Below, piece by piece: positions 1 to 9,918 of a DNA stretch of 64,000 nt. This DNA is from Bacteroides salyersiae WAL 10018 = DSM 18765 = JCM 12988 (GTDB lineage: Bacteria > Bacteroidota > Bacteroidia > Bacteroidales > Bacteroidaceae): NCBI RefSeq assembly GCF_000381365.1, contig NZ_KB905466.1, positions 2,778,821-2,842,820 of the forward strand, given 5' to 3'. Position 1 is the stretch's first letter; every line of letters starts with the position of its first letter. A program made the translations under genes and the position numbers. The notes under the pieces were generated by a model that saw only the letters and a program-made list of their open reading frames with translations, searched no databases and was not told where the DNA came from.

Positions 1-621
1 GTTCAAAACTTTGATGTTAGCTGCTGCAATTTCCGGTTTCTTGGCAAACTTCTGGCGAAGCATATTTTCGGCAGCTTTAAGATTTCGATTGAACAGCCAG
101 CAGACTAATCCTAAAGCGAACATGTTTTTACAACGTAGCATGGCTTTGTTGTCCAGACCGGAATCTTTTAGGCTTTCCTTACACATAGAAGATATGGGCA
201 CTTCAAGAACTTCTTGTTTGATACCTAATTCTTCGAATGCATTATTTGTCGTAAATTTCGCTTTTTCCAAGTCCTTTGCTCCAAAAGAATCAGAATCGGT
301 AATGACCAGCCCTTGTGGTTTGCAGAATTTGATCTGCGTTTTTAGAGCTGCGGGATTCATTGCTACTAATACATTACAACGATCGCCTGGAGTAAATATT
401 CTGTTTGCTCCGATATGTACTTGAAAGCCGGATACACCGGTCAAAGACCCTTGCGGGGCACGAATATCTGCCGGATAATCGGGGAATGTACAGATGTCAT
501 TCCCTACTGTTGCCGACACGTTCGAGAAGATGTTACCGGCCAGTTGCATACCGTCGCCGGAATCGCCGGAGAAGCGTACTACCACTTGCTCCAATTCTTT
601 AACCATCATTTCGTCTGCCAT
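1..621 (-). CDS. korA: 2-oxoacid:ferredoxin oxidoreductase alpha subunit (N-terminal part, runs off the left edge)
   Basis: An open frame of 207 codons runs on the minus strand from ATG at 621 to the window edge without a stop, so the gene is truncated only by the window. The start reads MADEMMVKELEQVVVRFSGD and continues with SGDGMQLAG, typical of the gamma-type domain fused to the N-terminus of KorA/VorB-like alpha subunits. The enzyme family couples oxidative decarboxylation of 2-oxoacids (2-oxoglutarate for KorAB) to CoA and ferredoxin reduction in the cytoplasm. Later segments (FPDYPADIRAP, MNPAALKTQ) fit this domain. The pyrimidine/TPP-binding domain would lie beyond the edge. The exact 2-oxoacid is inferred. 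A canonical promoter sits about 110 bp upstream. Confidence 0.85.
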   Translation of the reverse strand, partial: MADEMMVKELEQVVVRFSGDSGDGMQLAGNIFSNVSATVGNDICTFPDYPADIRAPQGSLTGVSGFQVHIGANRIFTPGDRCNVLVAMNPAALKTQIKFCKPQGLVITDSDSFGAKDLEKAKFTTNNAFEELGIKQEVLEVPISSMCKESLKDSGLDNKAMLRCKNMFALGLVCWLFNRNLKAAENMLRQKFAKKPEIAAANIKVLN

Positions 622-729
622 AATTTTACTTACTATTTTAATTTTAGGATCGACTTGTTGTATTCTTGCATAAATATAACCCTTGTGTTGGTCACTTTTG
701 TATATTCATTTATTATGCAGAAGGTTTCG

Positions 730-760
730 CAAAGGTCGTAAAGTTAAACGACTTAGCAAA
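730..760 (-). promoter_or_regulatory. Bacteroides-type promoter for the 2-oxoacid oxidoreductase gene
   Basis: Minus-strand TTTG (757-760), a 19-bp spacer and GACCTTTG (730-737). This matches the Bacteroides -33/-7 layout except for G instead of T at the first -7 base. It implies a leader of about 100 nt before the ATG at 621. Confidence 0.55.
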
Positions 761-1073
761 ATCTTTTTTAGTTTATCTATAGCTGTCTATCAAAAGATTT
801 GAAATATTGTTTGTATTGGACGTATATGTTAGTGTATTGGATAGGTTTCAATTTGTTTGTGATTCATTTTGTGTCATATTGATATCGATGTTTGTGAGGT
901 AAAATGACGAATTGTTGCAGTTTTTATGCAAAATACAATCTTTCTGCTACTTTTTGTTGTGTATTATCTTGCAATGATAAGAATAAATCCCCTCTTTTCT
1001 AACTCTATTTCCTGAAATTGTTAATGCCTGCTTCCTTATTGTCCGGATACTTTATAAATCTATGCATTCTGTC

Positions 1074-1103
1074 TTGTTAAATCGATAGAATACATTATCT
1101 TTG
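1074..1103 (+). promoter_or_regulatory. Promoter of tRNA-Arg(CCT)
   Basis: TTG at 1074-1076, a 19-bp spacer and TATCTTTG at 1096-1103, an exact match to the Bacteroides sigma-ABfr consensus. It lies 18 bp upstream of the mature tRNA 5' end. Confidence 0.75.
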
Positions 1104-1121
1104 CAACTAAAATTAAAAGTA

Positions 1122-1193
1122 GGTCCTGTAGTTCAACGGATAGAATAGAAGTTTCCTAAACTTTAGATAGGGGTTCGATTCCCCTCGGGACTA
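1122..1193 (+). tRNA. tRNA-Arg (anticodon CCT)
   Basis: Folds as a full cloverleaf. The acceptor pairs GGTCCTG with CGGGACT (two wobbles), the D stem is GTTC/GAAT-like, the anticodon loop TTCCTAA carries CCT, and the T arm is AGGGG-TTCGATT-CCCCT. The discriminator base is A and CCA is not encoded. It decodes AGG. It stands alone with its own promoter. Confidence 0.93.
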
Positions 1194-1498
1194 CTTATGA
1201 AAAGTCAATTATTGAGTTTCTATATAGTTTTTTTGAGTTTTACTTCCGCTTTTACTTTTCCCATTTTGTTAAGATTATATTTAGCTTTTATAGATTGTTG
1301 TTTGTGTTTTTTCTCATGAAAACAATGGGACATTTGCAAGAATGTGTTTATAAATAAGTCAACTTTGAGAAATGTTTCGGAGGAGGAATTCTGATTGAAA
1401 CAAAAAGGAAGAGTTATCTGAAACTATAGCTTAACTATAAAAAACAGATAACTCTTCGAATACAATCTTTTTTCCTTAAAGAAAAATGTTATAACTGT
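1194..1498. other. Intergenic region downstream of tRNA-Arg, facing the GH85 gene 3' end
   Basis: No gene seen. The only structure is the perfect 12-bp inverted repeat at 1409-1456, the probable terminator of the minus-strand PUL. The 1200-1400 part is AT-rich and featureless. Confidence 0.6.
1409..1456 (-). terminator. Rho-independent terminator of the GH85 PUL
   Basis: Perfect inverted repeat AAGAGTTATCTG (1409-1420) and CAGATAACTCTT (1445-1456). On the minus strand it is followed by CCTTTTTGTTTC. It lies 43 bp beyond the stop codon of the enzyme gene. Confidence 0.75.
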
Positions 1499-4400
1499 TT
1501 ATTTCTTTATCAGTTTTTGACTGCGTACAATATTTCCTTTTTGCATCTTAACGACATATATAGCCGGAGTGATGTCGGATATATCTGTAGAAGAAGGATT
1601 ATTGGGCACATATTTAACTAACTGTCCATCAGTTGTATATATCCATGCTTTTTCTACATTGTTGAAATAAATCGTACCTTCGGTAGTTGTTGGCCACATT
1701 GTAGAAATAACAGATTCACTGTCTTTCCAAACATTTTCAACACCATCCGGATTGTTATTCAGTCCTTCCGGTTCATCAGCTTCACCTTGATCATGCATAT
1801 CCGGTGCCGGTTCGCGCGAAGGATTATTACCAATAATTTCTACTGGAATATCCAAAGTGAATCCTTTAGCTGTAAATCCGCAAGGGCCGGGGTGTGCAAA
1901 CCATGCATCGGAGAACACAAGACGTAGACGACTTTCTCCTGGTTTTGCATCAGCAGGAATAGTAAATTTCTGCGTTACGCCTGTCGTTTGGAATTCAGGA
2001 GTTCCCTGTTTTACTGTGCCTAATTCAAAAATTGTTTCAGTGGCCGGTTCGTGGGACTTACTTCCATCTAAATCGATATAAGCTTTTCCTAAGCAGAATT
2101 TTAACCCATCATCTAAATCAGCTGCTTTGAAGAAAAGTTCTACTTCTTGTCCTTGATTTACTTTCAATGTTTGATCGCACATTGCATATTGAGTTCCGTC
2201 GGCTTGTGGAGCATCAGCAGTGTAATTAATATCTTCAACAGCACCGGTAGTTTTAAACTGTTCGATATAACGAACTTCAATGGCGATGTCAGCACCTTCT
2301 GCGTTATAATTTAATGTAGACTCGCAATAAGGATCATTATTGAATGCAGGTAATTCAGAAGCGTTGCCACGACCAATATGAATCCATTCTACGGGAGAAT
2401 AGGTTTTTCCATCTACAGAAACCGAACGAATACCGATATACGGGTCATCTGTAGCAGTTTCAAACATAATATTACCTAAATAAGCAGACCATGTAGAGGT
2501 ACGTCCTATTTCTGAAACTTTACCATTTTCACCATTCTTATACATTAGCTGGAAATGGTCAATATTCACTTCGTCATTGTAAATCAAACCATATTTAGCA
2601 TTATCACTATTGTAACCTGTGGCATTTACTGCCCAATTCAGCTTCACAGAAAGAGATTGAGTTGTTTCTTCTTTCACTTCTACAATAATACTTTCCGCAT
2701 CAATCGGTGCAGGAGTTTTCACTGCGCAATCGTCAGTCAAAGCAAGTTTACCAATCAGCATATTATAGTTTCCTTCATATGTTCCTTTCACGCGAAAACC
2801 GATGTATTCAATTATATCACCACTATTAATACCTGAAAGTGCAATTTCCTTCTCTTCCCATGTCGGTCCATTCAGATTACCTACAGGAAACTCCATCCAT
2901 GTGTCATCATTAAATTTCTTTAGAATCACATAGAGGTTGGAAGCATTTGTACCATTTACACCAGATTTCAATGCAACATTTGCTTTTGCATTACCACCGG
3001 ATACGTTCAATTTTGCACGGTAGAGAACAACATCTGACCCTTTTGCTGTCGGCTCACCTGAAAGACGGAGAGCAGAACCGCCGGTATAAGCATCTTCGTG
3101 TGTAAATTCGGCATCAACGGCAGTAGAACGAGTCTTTGTGTTGGCATCATAAATTAACCAGCGATATGTAGGAACTATATCCTGTTGTCCCATATTATAC
3201 CAGCTACCAAATGTTTTCTTTCCTTTGTAGTTATAGCGTTCACCATTACCCAAAGAAAAATGTGTAGTGAAAGGCAAATCTCCTTGAATAGCAGTACGCT
3301 CAGGTACAAAATCAGCAAAACCAGCAAAATTAACCATTTGATTTGGTTTATCATCATTGTTGGATATTTCAAAAATATTTCCACTGTTAGACAATGCAGG
3401 ACGGTCAATTGGAGAACGTTTACCACCAGAAAAACCTTTTTCCAACAATTTCTGGTAATTACTTTGTAATTCCATGGTATTGTCGCCAATGGCAAACTGG
3501 AAGAAGCGACTAATCTTGTGCTCACCCCACAAGCAAAGGCCAACTTGTTCAGCGCCATCGGCATGGAAGTTGGTCCATTGGCGATCCATACTGGCAATCC
3601 ACACACCTTGATACAATCCCTCGCAGTCACCTTGGATAGCAATAGCGTTTTTCTGGGACATAGCTAAAGTTCTCGGAATATCATTAGCAGAATAATTCAT
3701 CATAACCTCTGTTGTTCTACCATTTTCGTTGGCAAAATAATCAGCAGGATTAGTTAGATAAGATGGACCTCCATACAGCCCAATGTGAAAACTATCAAAA
3801 TTCAATTCTGCTGCACGTTTATAAAGAGCTTGATGAAAGGCTATTACGGTTTCATTGTTGTAGCCGGTATCTTCCCAATTGTAGTTAATACCATCTAAAC
3901 CAAAGAATTTTAATACGTTGATAAAAGCATCGACATATCGGAATGAACCATCTGGATTTTTTGTAGAAATCAAATTAATATATTCCGTAGCAGTCTGCCC
4001 ACGACCACCGGTAGTATCAAAAAATTTAATTCCACTGAACATATCGGTACCATTCTTATGTGCAGCATCCGCCCAAGAACCTGGAGCTTGGAATGGAGAA
4101 TGATTCCATGCCCCGTAAAGGTTTACATAGTTCCACATAGAAAAAGTATCATTATTGAATAAGGAACTAGGATATCCTCCGACTAAATCGCCTTGACCAG
4201 TTGGCATATTCATCCACAAACGACGTTTTGCATATACCTCAGGAACCACATTTTTAGAAGCATCTTCAATAATGTCACGTGGACGAACATGCGAACGGGA
4301 AAACTCCAGATCTAAGTTAAATCCAGCTTCTGTCCATTCTTCCGCAGAAGGATAATTTCGACCTTCATTCATTGCTTTGACAAACAACTCCAAGATGGTA

Positions 4401-4531
4401 GATTCCTTCCATGGGGTAAAGTCGAACACTTCTGTTGAAGCCGAAGGAGGATAATCTGTCTTATCCTGTGCCGGAGCTTGTCCTGAAAGCAGCAACATGG
4501 CAGCCATGCTAAACAAAGTAAATTTCTTCAT
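1499..4531 (-). CDS. Secreted GH85-like endo-beta-N-acetylglucosaminidase with C-terminal T9SS-like domain
   Basis: 1010 residues with a Sec signal peptide (about 1-22, ending QAPAQ). Residues about 90-400 resemble the GH85 barrel: GSWADAAHKNG near 151-161, and FGLDGINYNWED with N218-W-E220. This fits the N-x-E pair of GH85, in which Asn orients the 2-acetamido group for the oxazoline step and Glu is the acid/base. The MMNYS segment fits the family's FLNYNW region. The family cuts the GlcNAc-GlcNAc core of N-glycans. Beta-sandwich/FN3-like regions follow (about 470-720). The last ~80 residues (IYTTDGQLVKY, then IYVVKMQKGNIVRSQKLIKK) form a type-A sorting-like domain. The gene is last in a susC-susD-enzyme operon. 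The family call is by motif; GH18-type ENGase is the main alternative. Confidence 0.68.
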   Translation of the reverse strand: MKKFTLFSMAAMLLLSGQAPAQDKTDYPPSASTEVFDFTPWKESTILELFVKAMNEGRNYPSAEEWTEAGFNLDLEFSRSHVRPRDIIEDASKNVVPEVYAKRRLWMNMPTGQGDLVGGYPSSLFNNDTFSMWNYVNLYGAWNHSPFQAPGSWADAAHKNGTDMFSGIKFFDTTGGRGQTATEYINLISTKNPDGSFRYVDAFINVLKFFGLDGINYNWEDTGYNNETVIAFHQALYKRAAELNFDSFHIGLYGGPSYLTNPADYFANENGRTTEVMMNYSANDIPRTLAMSQKNAIAIQGDCEGLYQGVWIASMDRQWTNFHADGAEQVGLCLWGEHKISRFFQFAIGDNTMELQSNYQKLLEKGFSGGKRSPIDRPALSNSGNIFEISNNDDKPNQMVNFAGFADFVPERTAIQGDLPFTTHFSLGNGERYNYKGKKTFGSWYNMGQQDIVPTYRWLIYDANTKTRSTAVDAEFTHEDAYTGGSALRLSGEPTAKGSDVVLYRAKLNVSGGNAKANVALKSGVNGTNASNLYVILKKFNDDTWMEFPVGNLNGPTWEEKEIALSGINSGDIIEYIGFRVKGTYEGNYNMLIGKLALTDDCAVKTPAPIDAESIIVEVKEETTQSLSVKLNWAVNATGYNSDNAKYGLIYNDEVNIDHFQLMYKNGENGKVSEIGRTSTWSAYLGNIMFETATDDPYIGIRSVSVDGKTYSPVEWIHIGRGNASELPAFNNDPYCESTLNYNAEGADIAIEVRYIEQFKTTGAVEDINYTADAPQADGTQYAMCDQTLKVNQGQEVELFFKAADLDDGLKFCLGKAYIDLDGSKSHEPATETIFELGTVKQGTPEFQTTGVTQKFTIPADAKPGESRLRLVFSDAWFAHPGPCGFTAKGFTLDIPVEIIGNNPSREPAPDMHDQGEADEPEGLNNNPDGVENVWKDSESVISTMWPTTTEGTIYFNNVEKAWIYTTDGQLVKYVPNNPSSTDISDITPAIYVVKMQKGNIVRSQKLIKK

Positions 4532-4570
4532 AATACAGAAAATTAAATTATTAAATAAAAATGATTTCTT

Positions 4571-4597
4571 GAGAGGGGAAGGATCCCCCCCTTTCTC
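4571..4597 (-). other. Stem-loop between susD and the GH85 gene
   Basis: In the 90-bp gap the minus-strand RNA can pair GAGA(AA)GGGG with CCCCTCTC around a GGGATCCTT loop. There is no good U-tract directly after the stem. It could be a processing or attenuation element that lowers enzyme expression relative to SusC/D. That role is inferred. Confidence 0.4.
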
Positions 4598-4621
4598 TTA
4601 TAAATAGTTTGGATTATATCA

Positions 4622-6403
4622 TTAAAAATTTGGCGTTCCTTCTACATCCCACCAAATACGAGTAGATTGGAGATCGGCTCCACCTAAAGCTTTAAGTCCT
4701 GTAGCTGCTACATCAGCAGCAACTGCTTGTGTGTCAGTGCCAGGGAAGCGCATTCTGCGCAACAGATCCCCTTCTTGTAGATTGGCGTCGGCGTCTTCCC
4801 AATTAAGTACCGGCAAGGTTTTCGGGTAACCTGTACGGCGCATTTCTGTCCATGCCTCAAAAGAGTAGGGAAATAGAGCGATATACTTTTGAGTGATAAT
4901 TTTTTCCAGTTTTGTTTCATCACTATCACCTGCATTCCACTTTACACCAATGGTTATTGGACTCTGATAGTTGTTAGATGCATCAATTGGGTCAATATAT
5001 TGATATGGAACAGCTTCTTCCACTTGCTTATAATCAGCTAACCCGGCATCATACTCAAAGGCTGTCATGCGCCATTCACAAGTTGCATTGTCAATACCGC
5101 GATTGTAGTAAAATTGTGCATCGCAACCTTCATCACCAACATTCCAACCACGTACTAACCCTTCTGCACGCAAGAAGTCTACTTCTGAAAGTTTAATAAA
5201 ATAGAGTGGTGCTTCTGTGAAATATTGATAAATAGAAGAATATCCGCAATCTTTATTGCTGGCGGCAGATTGTCCTTCACCCATTTTCTTTCCGGCACGA
5301 AGACCTATAACACGAGTATTAGCTTCCAAATCGCCCAATTTTACTGAATTTTTATCAAATAAAAAATTACAATAAGGATGTTTTAATGAAAAAAGGATTG
5401 TCTCAAAAGAAGCGTTTAAGCGAGAGTCTCCCCATGAACGGGATATTTCGGCAAGTGGATGATTGGTGCCACTTTTATCTGTTGAAAACGATACTTCGTC
5501 TTCTAAAGAGTTAGCAACACCTTCCATAACGGCTTCTTCTGCCCATTTTTTGGCTAAGTCTTTATCTCTTTTTACCACATGCATAGCCATACGGAGTTTT
5601 AGAGAATTTCCCATTTTGCGCCAGGTCTCAAAATCTTTTGTATCAGTGATTTCATCTACATCTTTTAATAGTTTGTTCACTTTAGTTTTATACCATTCCG
5701 GGCGATTGGGATAATTCTTTAAACAGGCATTAATGCTGTCAAGATTGTCCACAATACCTTTGTAAATATCCTCACAGCTATCGTATGTATAAGGATGTTC
5801 CTGTTGATTGGCTTTAAATTGTGTATATGGAAATGAACCATAAAGGTCGACTTCTTCTTGAGAAGCATAATCAAAAAGTAATAAAGCTACTGCTTTCATC
5901 TCGGGAATGGAATCAATATCTGGATGATTTAAAATCGGAGATAGATAATTCTTTGTCAATGTATAATTACCATTCGGACCTGCGTTTACTGACTGCTCAA
6001 AGGCATAGGTAGAATTTAGGGTAATCATAGCAAATGGAAAGTCTGTATGAGGAACCACCATGTATCCGGCATAATTATCAACTGACATATTAAATTGGTA
6101 TTGATAGGCATGTGCCCCAGGACGCGTCGCTTCCTTACCGCCACGCATAGAGTAAGTAGCTGAAAGAATATAACCTAACGGTGCTTCTTTAGCAAGGTTT
6201 GTTAAAGCAAGGTCAAGTCCCTCTTGAGAAATTTCTTTATGATAATCCAATATATCAGCCGCCCCATGATAAACCTCGTCAGAACCTTCTTCTGTGTTAC
6301 CTGTTAACTCATCACCTGGCACATCAAAATCCATACAAGATTGCATACCTAACAGTGACATCACAATGCAAGCAATAAAAAAATTATTTTTTTTCATATT
6401 CAT
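4622..6403 (-). CDS. SusD/RagB-family surface glycan-binding lipoprotein
   Basis: 593 residues. A type II signal peptide with lipobox LGMQSC puts the lipidated Cys at about residue 23. The rest follows the SusD/RagB-like pattern, with TPR-type helical segments (LLFDYASQEEVDLYGSFPYTQ; KYIALFPYSFEAWTEMRRTGYP). SusD proteins cap the SusC barrel at the cell surface and help capture glycan. It starts 11 bp downstream of the susC-like gene, the standard tandem. With the GH85-like enzyme next in the operon, an N-glycan or its released oligosaccharide is the likely ligand (inference). Confidence 0.9.
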   Translation of the reverse strand: MNMKKNNFFIACIVMSLLGMQSCMDFDVPGDELTGNTEEGSDEVYHGAADILDYHKEISQEGLDLALTNLAKEAPLGYILSATYSMRGGKEATRPGAHAYQYQFNMSVDNYAGYMVVPHTDFPFAMITLNSTYAFEQSVNAGPNGNYTLTKNYLSPILNHPDIDSIPEMKAVALLLFDYASQEEVDLYGSFPYTQFKANQQEHPYTYDSCEDIYKGIVDNLDSINACLKNYPNRPEWYKTKVNKLLKDVDEITDTKDFETWRKMGNSLKLRMAMHVVKRDKDLAKKWAEEAVMEGVANSLEDEVSFSTDKSGTNHPLAEISRSWGDSRLNASFETILFSLKHPYCNFLFDKNSVKLGDLEANTRVIGLRAGKKMGEGQSAASNKDCGYSSIYQYFTEAPLYFIKLSEVDFLRAEGLVRGWNVGDEGCDAQFYYNRGIDNATCEWRMTAFEYDAGLADYKQVEEAVPYQYIDPIDASNNYQSPITIGVKWNAGDSDETKLEKIITQKYIALFPYSFEAWTEMRRTGYPKTLPVLNWEDADANLQEGDLLRRMRFPGTDTQAVAADVAATGLKALGGADLQSTRIWWDVEGTPNF

Positions 6404-6414
6404 CTGTCTAATAT

Positions 6415-9400
6415 TTAGAAGTTAGCTTTTAATGAAATACCGAATGAACGAGCAGATGGCATATTAAATACATCGAACGCTCCTAAACCATTCTGAGTAG
6501 AAAGAGCAAGGTCTGGATCAACCGGGGCATCTTTATAAAGGAAACAAAGGTTACGAGCTACAAGAGAGAGTGACAAATGTTTAGAAGCACCAAACAAATT
6601 TCTAAAGGTATATCCCAGTGATAATTCACCTAAACGGAAATTAGTAGCATTGTAAACATATTGCGTGCCATAAGTATTCCCACCTACTTGTCTATAATAT
6701 TTTTCGATAGAAACCAATTGTCCATCGGACATGTACATGGCAGGTTCACCCGTAGCAGTATATAGGTTATTGGCTTCGGCTGCTAAACGTGCATCCGCAG
6801 TACGTTGAGAATTGCCTACAGCATCCAACATTCCTTCTGTCAAAGAGATTACTTTACCTCCAATACGTCCGTTGATCAAGAAATAAAGTGAAAAGTCTTT
6901 ATAATTAATTGTATTACTCCATCCTAAATTAAACTTGGAGTTCATATTGCCTAAATAAACATAATTTTGCGTATCAAGTTGTGGCGCTCCATTTACTAAT
7001 TTAATAGAGCCGTCTTCATTACGCTTAAAGTCTTGTGCGTACAAATCGCCATAAGAACCTCCCTCATCATACCGAACCATTACTTTGCCTCCGGCAATAC
7101 TTTGTTCTAATTTGGCAGAAGTACCGTCTTCTTTAGTGTAAGTTTTTTCGATTTTATTATAATTATAGGAGAAATTCACGGAAGTACGCCACATCCAATC
7201 TTTAGCAAATGCTAAATTATAGCTAAGAGTCGTTTCGATACCTTGATTACGGATAACTCCTGCATTTACAGGCTTTTTTAATCCTCCAAGATCACTAATG
7301 GTTAAATAACTATTATGCATGGCACTGTTATAATAGGTCATATCCCAGTTTAGAGCACTCCCAAATAAAGAAATATCAAAACCGGCTTCGAAAGATTTTG
7401 TTTTTTCTGGTATTGGGTTATTGAAATAACTATAAGAAGAAGGTACGGCAGCACCTGTAAGTGGGTCTGTGTTACGAGCATTATAGAGAACGTTCGGGAT
7501 AGAGTTACCCACTTCTGAATATGAAGCGCGAACTTTCAGATTGGTAATTACTTCAGGCAGGGTAACTATTTGATGTAATAGCGCATTGGCACCCACTGAA
7601 AAGTAACCATAATTAGTAGGGGTTCCACGATACGAGTACTGTTTGAAAGCGCGGTACCAGTCTCGACGATAACTACCCTCCAGATATACTTTTTCTTGCC
7701 ACCCTATCTGACCAGTAAAAAGTAAACCCTTATCCCAGTTGGAAGAAAGTGTGTATGAACGTTCACTTACGTTGCCTTGTGAAACAGAAGGTTCGAAAAA
7801 GTTGATTAGTGTTGGCATAGTGTCGTGTTTCCAATTGGCTGTAGTAGCTTTGGCCCAAAGTTTTTGCGTTTCTCCTTTTAATGTATGTCCTGTCCAACCG
7901 GTAGTGGCTGAGATAGAGAAATCTTTAATTTGTTTGTCATAGCTTAGTAAAGCGTCTACATATACTTCATTTATCCAATTAAGGTCTTGTCCATACATAC
8001 CATAATCTTCCATAGCTGATATATTCCATGTGGTAGCCATGCGCTCTGATGTTCCTTTCATTTTTGTACGGTCCAAACTCAAACGTCCCTGTATCTTCAA
8101 ACCATCAATGATCTGATAATTGGCAGAGATATAACCATAAGCACGTTCTTCTTCACTTATAGAATTGCGAGTATTTACCATCCAATAAGGGTTGTTCATA
8201 CCATTTTGCCAATATGCCCATTCCTGTTTGGGCCCGGTTAGCTCAACAGTACCAGTAGTCCATTTATTGTTTTTAGAATCGAAATAGCTTTGTTCGTTAG
8301 AAGTCCATTTACCATTTTCTATGTAGTAATTTTCCTTATAATAATTTAGATCCACATTTCTTGGCATACGATAAAGATCATAAAGTGGATTCATCACTGT
8401 TCCTCCTCCAGGACGATTCTTGGTTTTTGCCTGTACATAATTTAGTGATAAATCGACATTTAACTTTTTATTAAATAGTGAATAACTCTGACGAAAAGAG
8501 AGCGTGTTACGTTTGTAATTATTGTTGCGCATCATACCGTCAGAATATGAATTTGCGTATGAAAAATAAGTACGAACAGTCTCAGTACCTCCACTAACGG
8601 ATATTGAGTTATTGAATGTGGCACCTGTACGGAAAAAGTCATTTACGTCATCATTGGAAGCTGTATTACGTAATTTAGCACCTGAATAATTAAGTTCGTC
8701 AGCCGTTAAATCTGATAATTTTTTCCCCCAGCTATCTACAGATAAAGTCTCGGCAGTAGGATCAACTGTAGCACCATATACATTTTGGATTTTGGGAGTG
8801 AGCAAAGGGCGATCAAATGTTGCACTTGAAGATACATTAATAGAAATACGACCTTCTTTGCCTTTTTTTGTGGTAATCATTAATACGCCATTGGCAGCAG
8901 CACTACCATATAATGCAGCAGCATTAGCATCTTTTAGGATATTCAAACTTTCAATATCATCAGGATTGACAAGCGATAACGGATCAGAACCTTCAGAGGT
9001 ACTGGAATATGTCAGATTAGAGCCTCCATCAAAACCAGTTTGACCATTCACATTATTAGTCATTGGTACACCGTCTATTACAATCAACGGACTGTTGTTA
9101 CCCAAAATAGATTTATTACCACGAAGCAAAATTTTAGAGGCACCACCAGCACCACCAGCACTTGGGGTAATGGTAACTCCGGAAGCTTTTCCGGAAAGTG
9201 CATTCACGAAATTGGCATCCTGCACTTTCATTAATTCATCTCCTTTCACTTGTTGAGTTGCATAAGTCAATGACTTCTCTTTGCGTTCTATACCCATGGC
9301 TGTAACAACTACCTCATTTAGCTGTTGTGCATCTTCTTTCATTATTATGTTAAATGAAGAAGCACCAGCTACTCGCAGTGATATTTTCTGATAACCAATG

Positions 9401-9918
9401 TAGCTGAATTCTAATACAGCTTCGTCATTAAGTATTTCTAAAGTGTAATTACCATCAATATCGGTAATTGTACCTGTAGTAGTACCTTGTACTAATACAC
9501 TAACCCCGATAAGTGGTTCGCCATATTCATCAGACACGGTACCCTTAATTGTGCGTTGTTTTTGCTGCATGGTAGAATGTACGGTTGGGGTTTCTTTAGT
9601 AGAATAAACTACCAAATGATTATCACGTACGGAATAGGTCGTGTTAGTGTTTTTGAGCAAGTCTGTCATGACTTTAGACAACTTTTCACGGTTAGCATGT
9701 ATCGTAACTTTACGGTTAGGATCCACATCTTTCGCGTTATAAACCATACTCAGTGAAGTCTGACGACTAATTTCATTCAAAACCTCGCTCAAAGGTGCAT
9801 TCGCAAAATCCAAACTTATTACTATCTCGCTTTGTGCGGTAGCATTCGTTAAGAATGGAACAAAAAGGAATAGGGAAAACAACAGAATTTTAATTCTGTA
9901 CTCTAAATTTTTCTTCAT
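6415..9918 (-). CDS. SusC/RagA-family TonB-dependent transporter with N-terminal STN domain
   Basis: 1167 residues: signal peptide (about 1-29), an STN/secretin-N-like domain (about 33-85, LDFANAPLSEVLNEISRQTS), a carboxypeptidase-regulatory-like domain (about 122-195, GTVSDEYGEPLIGVSVLVQG), a plug with the SusC signature (VDEVVVTA-type QLNEVVVTAMG, LRGNKSILGNNSPLIVIDG, ILKDANAAALYGSAAANGV), then the barrel ending in FGISLKANF. It should import oligosaccharide across the outer membrane using TonB energy. An STN domain usually contacts a FecR-type anti-sigma factor, but no sigma/anti-sigma pair lies beside it; the 1.16 kb upstream is non-coding. First gene of the PUL. Confidence 0.93.
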   Translation of the reverse strand: MKKNLEYRIKILLFSLFLFVPFLTNATAQSEIVISLDFANAPLSEVLNEISRQTSLSMVYNAKDVDPNRKVTIHANREKLSKVMTDLLKNTNTTYSVRDNHLVVYSTKETPTVHSTMQQKQRTIKGTVSDEYGEPLIGVSVLVQGTTTGTITDIDGNYTLEILNDEAVLEFSYIGYQKISLRVAGASSFNIIMKEDAQQLNEVVVTAMGIERKEKSLTYATQQVKGDELMKVQDANFVNALSGKASGVTITPSAGGAGGASKILLRGNKSILGNNSPLIVIDGVPMTNNVNGQTGFDGGSNLTYSSTSEGSDPLSLVNPDDIESLNILKDANAAALYGSAAANGVLMITTKKGKEGRISINVSSSATFDRPLLTPKIQNVYGATVDPTAETLSVDSWGKKLSDLTADELNYSGAKLRNTASNDDVNDFFRTGATFNNSISVSGGTETVRTYFSYANSYSDGMMRNNNYKRNTLSFRQSYSLFNKKLNVDLSLNYVQAKTKNRPGGGTVMNPLYDLYRMPRNVDLNYYKENYYIENGKWTSNEQSYFDSKNNKWTTGTVELTGPKQEWAYWQNGMNNPYWMVNTRNSISEEERAYGYISANYQIIDGLKIQGRLSLDRTKMKGTSERMATTWNISAMEDYGMYGQDLNWINEVYVDALLSYDKQIKDFSISATTGWTGHTLKGETQKLWAKATTANWKHDTMPTLINFFEPSVSQGNVSERSYTLSSNWDKGLLFTGQIGWQEKVYLEGSYRRDWYRAFKQYSYRGTPTNYGYFSVGANALLHQIVTLPEVITNLKVRASYSEVGNSIPNVLYNARNTDPLTGAAVPSSYSYFNNPIPEKTKSFEAGFDISLFGSALNWDMTYYNSAMHNSYLTISDLGGLKKPVNAGVIRNQGIETTLSYNLAFAKDWMWRTSVNFSYNYNKIEKTYTKEDGTSAKLEQSIAGGKVMVRYDEGGSYGDLYAQDFKRNEDGSIKLVNGAPQLDTQNYVYLGNMNSKFNLGWSNTINYKDFSLYFLINGRIGGKVISLTEGMLDAVGNSQRTADARLAAEANNLYTATGEPAMYMSDGQLVSIEKYYRQVGGNTYGTQYVYNATNFRLGELSLGYTFRNLFGASKHLSLSLVARNLCFLYKDAPVDPDLALSTQNGLGAFDVFNMPSARSFGISLKANF

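Larger units (their letters stand above)
622..1121. other. Gene-free stretch between korA and tRNA-Arg
   Basis: AT-rich divergent intergenic region. It contains the minus-strand korA promoter (730-760) and the plus-strand tRNA promoter (1074-1103). I see no credible coding frame, repeat or stem-loop in between. Confidence 0.6.
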
